Assembly (NCBI GenBank): GCA_963778465.1
Contig: CAVZUK010000003.1
Coordinates: 1,364,001-1,428,000, forward strand
Reading direction: 5' to 3'
Origin: CAVZBW01 sp963778465
Lineage (GTDB): Bacteria; Actinomycetota; Acidimicrobiia; Acidimicrobiales; RAAP-2
DNA length: 64,000 nucleotides
Shown here piece by piece: positions 60,901-64,000 of this stretch (position 1 is its first letter; every line of letters starts with the position of its first letter). The notes under the pieces were generated by a model that saw only the letters and a program-made list of their open reading frames with translations, had not been told where the DNA came from and did no database searches. A program made the position numbers and the translations under genes.

Positions 60901-61276
60901 GGTCAAGAGCCAACCCGGGTTCACCGTCTCCCGCGAGGGCGGGGAGGTGGTCGCCCTGGACCTGGAGCTGACCGAGGACCTCCGGGATCGGGGTCTGGCG
61001 CGCGAGGTCGTGCGTCAGGTGCAGGAGCTGCGCCGTGGGGTGGGCCTCGAGGTGTCGGATCGGATCCGGCTGTGGCTGCCCGGGCTCGACGATCTGCAGC
61101 GGTACTTCGACTACGTCGCCGGCGAGGTGCTGGCCATCGAGATCCGCACGGACGCCCCGGCGTGGGCCGCGGAGGCCGAGGCAGGGGGCGACGCCGACCA
61201 GCGGCCACGGGGCCGGGTCGATCTCGAACTCGACGGGCGGGTCGACGCGGCGGCCGCCTTCCTCGAGAAGGCCTGA
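57965..61276 (+). CDS. ileS: isoleucyl-tRNA synthetase
   Basis: The product has 1103 residues, the length of type-2 IleRS. The HIGH-type motif reads GRPGLHHVW in the N-terminal Rossmann fold, and KMSKSLGN (from Lys624) is intact. The connective editing domain holds VVWTTTPWTLPSNTGAAVHP. A zinc knuckle (YCPRCG) and a second pair (CPDC, 506-509) are visible, the latter followed by an unusual Ala-Glu-Ser repeat. TTG 57965 is the start, with AAGGAGGAG 5-6 nt upstream. It charges tRNA-Ile and is essential. No T-box was found upstream. Confidence 0.95.
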   Translation: MFRPAPPQPDLVALEESELARWSSERVFERSINGRDGAPPWVFYEGPPTANGRPGLHHVWARVYKDLFCRYRTMRGFRVDRRAGWDTHGLPVEVEVEKALGVSSKREIEAIGIGEFTRRCRESVRTYVDDWRSMTQRIGYWTDLDRAYWTFDPEYVQSVWWHLKQIWDQGLLYEDVKVVPYCPRCGTALSSHELGQPDVYQDEEDESAYVLLPLAEPDEAVLGPARALVVWTTTPWTLPSNTGAAVHPELTYAVVDGLVMAEELVEAVMGEGATVARRFPGRDLVGRRYLRPFDDLPPPPGADGWRVVRGDFVNTEEGTGIVHLAPAFGEIDRVVGREAGLPWLNPVGADGRFTDAIPWLAGRPVREANHDINDRLESEGLLLRREAHRHSYPHCWRCGTPLIYWGKPSWYIATSSRKDALLSENHGIKWHPPYIRDGRFGEWLANNVDWALSRDRYWGTPLPIWRCGHGHLRCVGSLDELSELAGRDVRGTDPHRPDIDEVTFPCPDCAESAESAESAGYAEPAEAAGESSPPGDDAAVMTRVEPVIDAWFDSGSMPAAQVGYPRRPGSKEEFVFPADFITEAIDQTRGWFYSLLAVNTLVFAATPYRHVMCLGHIVDSEGRKMSKSLGNVVDPWEILDSRGADALRWWMYSQGSPWTPTRVSLGAIDTSMRDMLLTFWSIYSFFTTYAASNDFDPADPEVPEPAERPELDRWILSRLASTTLETTRALDAYEPLEAATALGRLIDDVSNWYVRRSRRRFWRTDPEAPPSDSLAAHTTLHDVLITCCRLLAPLCPFVTDRLWRELSGAGPGASVHLERWPTSIGESGFAAGDEAPGDADWWALIDPELEREMDQARRLASLGRAARSEAGVKVRQPLARALVFLPSGAPQLLADVVASELNVDEVSVAEELSDVLRFEIVPNFRVLGPRLKEAAGELRPALQRVDAARAVAALDDGRSFEVPLAESTVELGPGDVELRVKSQPGFTVSREGGEVVALDLELTEDLRDRGLAREVVRQVQELRRGVGLEVSDRIRLWLPGLDDLQRYFDYVAGEVLAIEIRTDAPAWAAEAEAGGDADQRPRGRVDLELDGRVDAAAAFLEKA
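59492..59545 (+). repeat. six 9-bp GCCGAGTCC-type repeats inside ileS
   Basis: Three perfect GCCGAGTCC units (59492-59518) are followed by three variants (to 59545). They code for AESAESAESAGYAEPAEA, a low-complexity insert after the CPDC metal pair. Confidence 0.85.
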
Positions 61277-61304
61277 TCGGGACCGCCCGGGCCACGCCGC
61301 GCGA

Positions 61305-61323
61305 CCCCGGGTACGCACCGGGG
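61305..61323 (+). terminator. GC-rich hairpin after ileS
   Basis: CCCCGG (61305-61310) pairs with CCGGGG (61318-61323) around a 7-base loop, 29 nt after the ileS stop. There is no T-tract, as is common in actinobacterial terminators. Confidence 0.35.
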
Positions 61324-61342
61324 CCCGGAGTGCGCCAGACTG

Positions 61343-61352
61343 GCGGTACCGC
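61343..61352. promoter_or_regulatory. 10-bp palindrome GCGGTACCGC before the amidohydrolase gene
   Basis: The perfect palindrome lies 16 nt upstream of ATG 61369, next to the ribosome site GGGGG. It could be an operator or simply a KpnI-like chance palindrome. Confidence 0.25.
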
Positions 61353-61368
61353 AAAGGGGGCAACGCAC

Positions 61369-63036
61369 ATGGACGCTGAGCTGGTTATCCGCGGCGGCAC
61401 GGTCGTCGACGGCACCGGGTCGCCCGGGCGCCGGGCCGACGTGGCCGTGACCGACGGTCGAATTAGTGGGGTCGGGGAGGGCCTGAGCGGCCGCCGCGAG
61501 CTGGACGCCAGCGGCCAGGTCGTGGCCCCGGGGTTCATCGACATCCACACCCACTACGACGCCCAGGTCTTCTGGGACCCCGGGCTCACGCCCTCGGCGT
61601 ATCACGGCGTGACCAGCGTCGTCGCCGGCAACTGCGGCTTCTCGATCGCGCCCATCCGCTCCGACGACGTCGAGCTGTTGGCGCACACCCTGCAGCATGT
61701 CGAGGACATGAGCTTCGACACCCTTGCCGCCGGCGTGCCGTGGTCGGAGTTCGAGACCTTTCCCGAGTACCTGGCTGCGGTCGAGCGCCGGGGGACCTCG
61801 CTCAACTACGGGTGCTACGTGGGGCACACGGCGGTGCGCCTCTACGTGATGGGCGAGGAGGCCTACGAGCGGGACCCGACCGACGAGGAGATGGCGAGGA
61901 TGCGCCAGGTCGTCGACGAGTCCATGGTCGCCGGGGCGATGGGGTTCGCCTCGAGCGCGTCGCCCACCCACAACGGGGACCACGGCCGTCCCGTGCCGTC
62001 GCGCCGCGCCGGCGTCGAGGAGCTCCGCCAGCTGCTCGAGCCCATGCGGGCCCGGGGCCGCGGCGTGGCCGCGCTGCTGCCCGGCGGGGTGATCCCCCAC
62101 GAGGAGGTCTTCGAGCTCCAGCGGGAGATCGGCCGGCCGTTCACGTGGACGGCCCTGCTCACGATGAAGGGTCGCCCCTATCACGAGCAGGTGGTGGCCG
62201 AGCACGACGCCGCCCGCCGCGACGGGGTGGAGGTATGGCCACAGGTCTCCTGCCGGCCGCTCGTCTTCCAGATGAACCTGCTCGAGCCGTTCACCCTGAA
62301 CATGCGCAAGTCCTTCGCCGCCCTCATGGACTGCTCGTTCGACGAGCGCGTCGCGGCCTACCGGGACCCCACGTGGCGCGAGACGGCCTGGGAAGAGGTC
62401 CGCGGCAGCGAGGGAAGGTTGGCGGTCGACTGGACCCGCATCTCGGTGGCCGAGTCCTCCACCCGCCCCGATCTCGAGGGCCGCAAGCTCCAGGACCTGG
62501 CGGACGAGTGGGGGTGTACCCCGCTCGACGCCATGCTCGACGTCTCCCTCGCCGACGACCTCAAGACGCGGTTCTCGTCGGTGCTCGCCAACGACGACCC
62601 CGACGGCATCGCCTGGCTCCTGCCCCGAGACGGCGTCCTCCTCGGCCTGGCGGACTCCGGGGCCCACGTGTCCCAGCTCTGCGACGCCTGCTTCGCCACC
62701 GACCTGCTCGGCAACTGGGTGCGCGACCGCGGGATCATGTCCATCGAACGCGCCGTCCACAAGCTGACCGCGGAGCCTGCGGGCGTCTACGGGCTCACCG
62801 ATCGGGGCGAGGTCGCCGTCGGGAAGGCGGCGGACCTCTGCGTCTTCGACCCCGACACGGTGGCGCCCGGACCGCTGCGGCGGATCCGCGACTTCCCGGC
62901 GGACGGCGAGCGGCTGACCGCCGACGCGCCGACCGGCATGACCCACGTGCTCGTCAACGGCACGCCGATCCGTGAGGACGGGGCGATGGTGGAGAAGGGC
63001 ATGGCGAGCCGCCCGGGACAGCTCCTCCGGAGCTGA
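61369..63036 (+). CDS. N-acyl-D-amino-acid deacylase-like amidohydrolase
   Basis: The product has 555 residues. It is an amidohydrolase-superfamily TIM barrel: LVIRGGTVVDGTGSPGRRAD, metal-binding GFIDIHTHYDAQ (His60, His62), VVAGNCGFS, and LGLADSGAHVSQLCD near the end with the conserved Asp. The closest group is D-aminoacylase/dihydroorotase-like enzymes. It probably hydrolyses an N-acyl amino acid or cyclic amide. The ATG is preceded by AAAGGGGG. It is located between ileS and a PuuD-like gene. Confidence 0.92.
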   Translation: MDAELVIRGGTVVDGTGSPGRRADVAVTDGRISGVGEGLSGRRELDASGQVVAPGFIDIHTHYDAQVFWDPGLTPSAYHGVTSVVAGNCGFSIAPIRSDDVELLAHTLQHVEDMSFDTLAAGVPWSEFETFPEYLAAVERRGTSLNYGCYVGHTAVRLYVMGEEAYERDPTDEEMARMRQVVDESMVAGAMGFASSASPTHNGDHGRPVPSRRAGVEELRQLLEPMRARGRGVAALLPGGVIPHEEVFELQREIGRPFTWTALLTMKGRPYHEQVVAEHDAARRDGVEVWPQVSCRPLVFQMNLLEPFTLNMRKSFAALMDCSFDERVAAYRDPTWRETAWEEVRGSEGRLAVDWTRISVAESSTRPDLEGRKLQDLADEWGCTPLDAMLDVSLADDLKTRFSSVLANDDPDGIAWLLPRDGVLLGLADSGAHVSQLCDACFATDLLGNWVRDRGIMSIERAVHKLTAEPAGVYGLTDRGEVAVGKAADLCVFDPDTVAPGPLRRIRDFPADGERLTADAPTGMTHVLVNGTPIREDGAMVEKGMASRPGQLLRS

Positions 63037-63054
63037 GGCGGGCCCCGGGCCCGC

Positions 63055-63066
63055 GATACTGAGCCG
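63055..63066 (+). promoter_or_regulatory. -10 element next to the PuuD-like start
   Basis: GATACT (63055-63060) lies exactly 6 nt before GTG 63067, with no Shine-Dalgarno between. The mRNA is therefore probably leaderless. Confidence 0.45.
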
Positions 63067-63861
63067 GTGCCGGCTGTCCCCCTCATCGGGATCACCGCCA
63101 CCCACGCCGAGGCGTCCTGGAACGCCTGGTCTCGCCCCGCGTCGCTCGTCCCCTCGGCGTACGTCGAGCTGGTCGGCGCCGCCGGCGGGCGCCCGCTCCT
63201 GCTGCCCCACCTCCTCGGGGGTCGTCCCGGCGGTCCGGCGGAGGGCCCCGTCTCGGGCCCGCGGGAGTCGGGCGGCGCGACGGGCTCCGACGGAGCGGCC
63301 GACGTCGTGGCGGCGCTCGACGGCCTCGTGCTCATGGGCGGCAACGACGTCGACCCCGAGGGCTACGGCCAGGAGCCACACGAGCGCGCGGGGGGTTTCG
63401 ACTCGGGGAGAGACCGGTGGGAGGGGGCGCTGCTCGGCGAGGCCCTGGAGCGGGACCTCCCGGTCCTCGCCATCTGCCGGGGCCACCAGGTGCTCAACGT
63501 GCACCTCGGGGGCACCTTGCACCAGCACCTGCCCGAGCTGGTCGGCCACGACGGCCACCGGCCCGCGCCCGGGTGCTTCGCCGACGTCGACGTGGTCACG
63601 GTATCCGGCACCCACACGGCGGAGATCTTCGGCGAGTGCACCCGGGTGCAGTGCTCGCACCACCAGGCGATCGACCGGATCGGGCGCGGCTTCGTCGTAA
63701 GCGCCTATGCGGTCGACGGCCACAGCCGGCGGGTGATCGAGGCCGTCGAGATGCCCGGCCGACGCTTCGTGGTGGGTGTCCAGTGGCACCCCGAGGAGTC
63801 CGGGGACCTGCGCCCGTTCCGGGCCCTGGTCCAGGCCGGAGCCGTCCGCGCAGAGGGGTAA
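63067..63861 (+). CDS. class I glutamine amidotransferase-like hydrolase (PuuD type)
   Basis: The product has 264 residues. It has the GATase triad: Cys137 in AICRGHQVLN and His241/Glu243 in VQWHPEES, plus LVLMGGNDVDPEGYG, typical of gamma-glutamyl-GABA hydrolases. It would cut a gamma-glutamyl amide, for example in putrescine breakdown. That fits, at a distance, with the aminotransferase/aldehyde dehydrogenase block. Residues 55-75 are a Gly/Pro-rich insert. GTG 63067 follows a -10 element directly. Confidence 0.92.
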   Translation: MPAVPLIGITATHAEASWNAWSRPASLVPSAYVELVGAAGGRPLLLPHLLGGRPGGPAEGPVSGPRESGGATGSDGAADVVAALDGLVLMGGNDVDPEGYGQEPHERAGGFDSGRDRWEGALLGEALERDLPVLAICRGHQVLNVHLGGTLHQHLPELVGHDGHRPAPGCFADVDVVTVSGTHTAEIFGECTRVQCSHHQAIDRIGRGFVVSAYAVDGHSRRVIEAVEMPGRRFVVGVQWHPEESGDLRPFRALVQAGAVRAEG

Positions 63862-63872
63862 GGTCTCGGCCC

Positions 63873-63992
63873 ATGGCAGAGGGTCGGGGTCGAAAGGTCT
63901 GGAAACCCGTGGCCGCTACCGCAGGCGTGCTGGCCACGATGGCCAGCATCTGGTGGTTCGCGCTGAAGCCCCGTCGCAAGCCCAAGGACTGA
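63873..63992 (+). CDS. tiny one-TM protein (39 aa)
   Basis: ATG 63873 opens a frame of 39 residues: basic start MAEGRGRKVWKPV, one helix (AATAGVLATMASIWWFAL), and a very basic end KPRRKPKD. This positive-on-both-sides helix is typical of small membrane peptides conserved in actinobacteria. TAAGGT, which includes the stop codon of the previous gene, lies 8 nt upstream and could serve as -10 for a leaderless mRNA. The function is unknown. Confidence 0.5.
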   Translation: MAEGRGRKVWKPVAATAGVLATMASIWWFALKPRRKPKD

Positions 63993-64000
63993 CCCGGCCG

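Noticed and set aside
57899..61363. A 1154-codon open frame antisense to ileS
   Set aside because: It mirrors the codon bias of ileS and shows no motif, signal or start context of its own.
59155..61368. In-frame N-terminal extension of the amidohydrolase across the ileS gene
   Set aside because: The extension is an out-of-frame shadow of ileS. The amidohydrolase family starts at the LVIRGGTVVDG strand, and ATG 61369 has a ribosome site.

Overview
The window is high-GC DNA of actinobacterial type. Several things point to a free-living member of Actinomycetota, most likely class Acidimicrobiia: very strong GC bias at third codon positions, many GTG and some TTG starts, an F420-type LLM oxidoreductase, the imuA'-imuB-dnaE2 mutasome, cyclase/AAA regulators and many CoA-ester catabolic genes. 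This placement is inferred from gene content and codon use, not from a marker gene.

Layout. 1-3.2 kb: the 3' end of an APC-type permease, two small membrane proteins, a DoxX protein and a class III CoA transferase. 3.2-6 kb: a decayed accessory patch of lower GC with a PH-like protein, small secreted proteins, a frameshifted small zinc-binding protein and a tyrosine-integrase remnant. 5.9-8.3 kb: a run of small minus-strand genes (tiny TM protein, two unknowns, CsbD, 2-TM protein, PRC-barrel). 8.7-10.1 kb: a DUF1697 gene with a C-terminal frameshift and a SRAP/HMCES DNA-repair protein. 10.3-13.6 kb: a cyclase-AAA regulator. 13.8-18.8 kb: the SOS mutasome operon with a LexA-type box on its start codon. 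19-23.8 kb: a polytopic membrane protein, Tag glycosylase, an SDR and an MFS exporter. 23.9-30 kb: SHOCT, DUF6325 and DUF1269-like proteins, a lipid kinase, a PAP2 phosphatase and a SulP transporter. 30.3-33.6 kb: two alpha/beta hydrolases and a glycosyltransferase. 33.7-42 kb: a LuxR regulator, a beta-lactamase-fold hydrolase, a class III aminotransferase and an Lrp regulator, divergent from aldehyde and alanine dehydrogenases. 42.6-43.9 kb: an SRPBCC-ArsR-SRPBCC operon. 43.9-57.1 kb: an acyl-CoA catabolic island. 57.1-64 kb: a HAD phosphatase, IleRS, a D-aminoacylase-like amidohydrolase, a PuuD-like amidotransferase and a tiny TM protein.

How the genes work together. The 36-42 kb block looks like amine catabolism: transamination, oxidation of the semialdehyde, and recycling of alanine by alanine dehydrogenase under a local Lrp regulator. 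The 44-51 kb block (thiolase-like protein plus HMGCS/DUF35 partner; divergent FadE, AMACR-like, two MaoC-type hydratases, second FadE) has the composition of a branched or steroid-side-chain beta-oxidation module with a retro-aldolase finish.

Regulation. Many genes lack a Shine-Dalgarno sequence and have a -10-like hexamer 5-9 nt before the start codon, which suggests leaderless mRNAs. Several palindromes and phased repeats mark likely operators. I saw no rRNA, convincing tRNA, CRISPR array or intact mobile element, and no clear sign of a wholly new multi-gene system. The most unusual features are regulatory: the LexA box on the imuA' start, tandem GGCGCC hairpins before the aldehyde dehydrogenase gene, and a shared ACATCGGCC inverted repeat in the 24-26 kb block.
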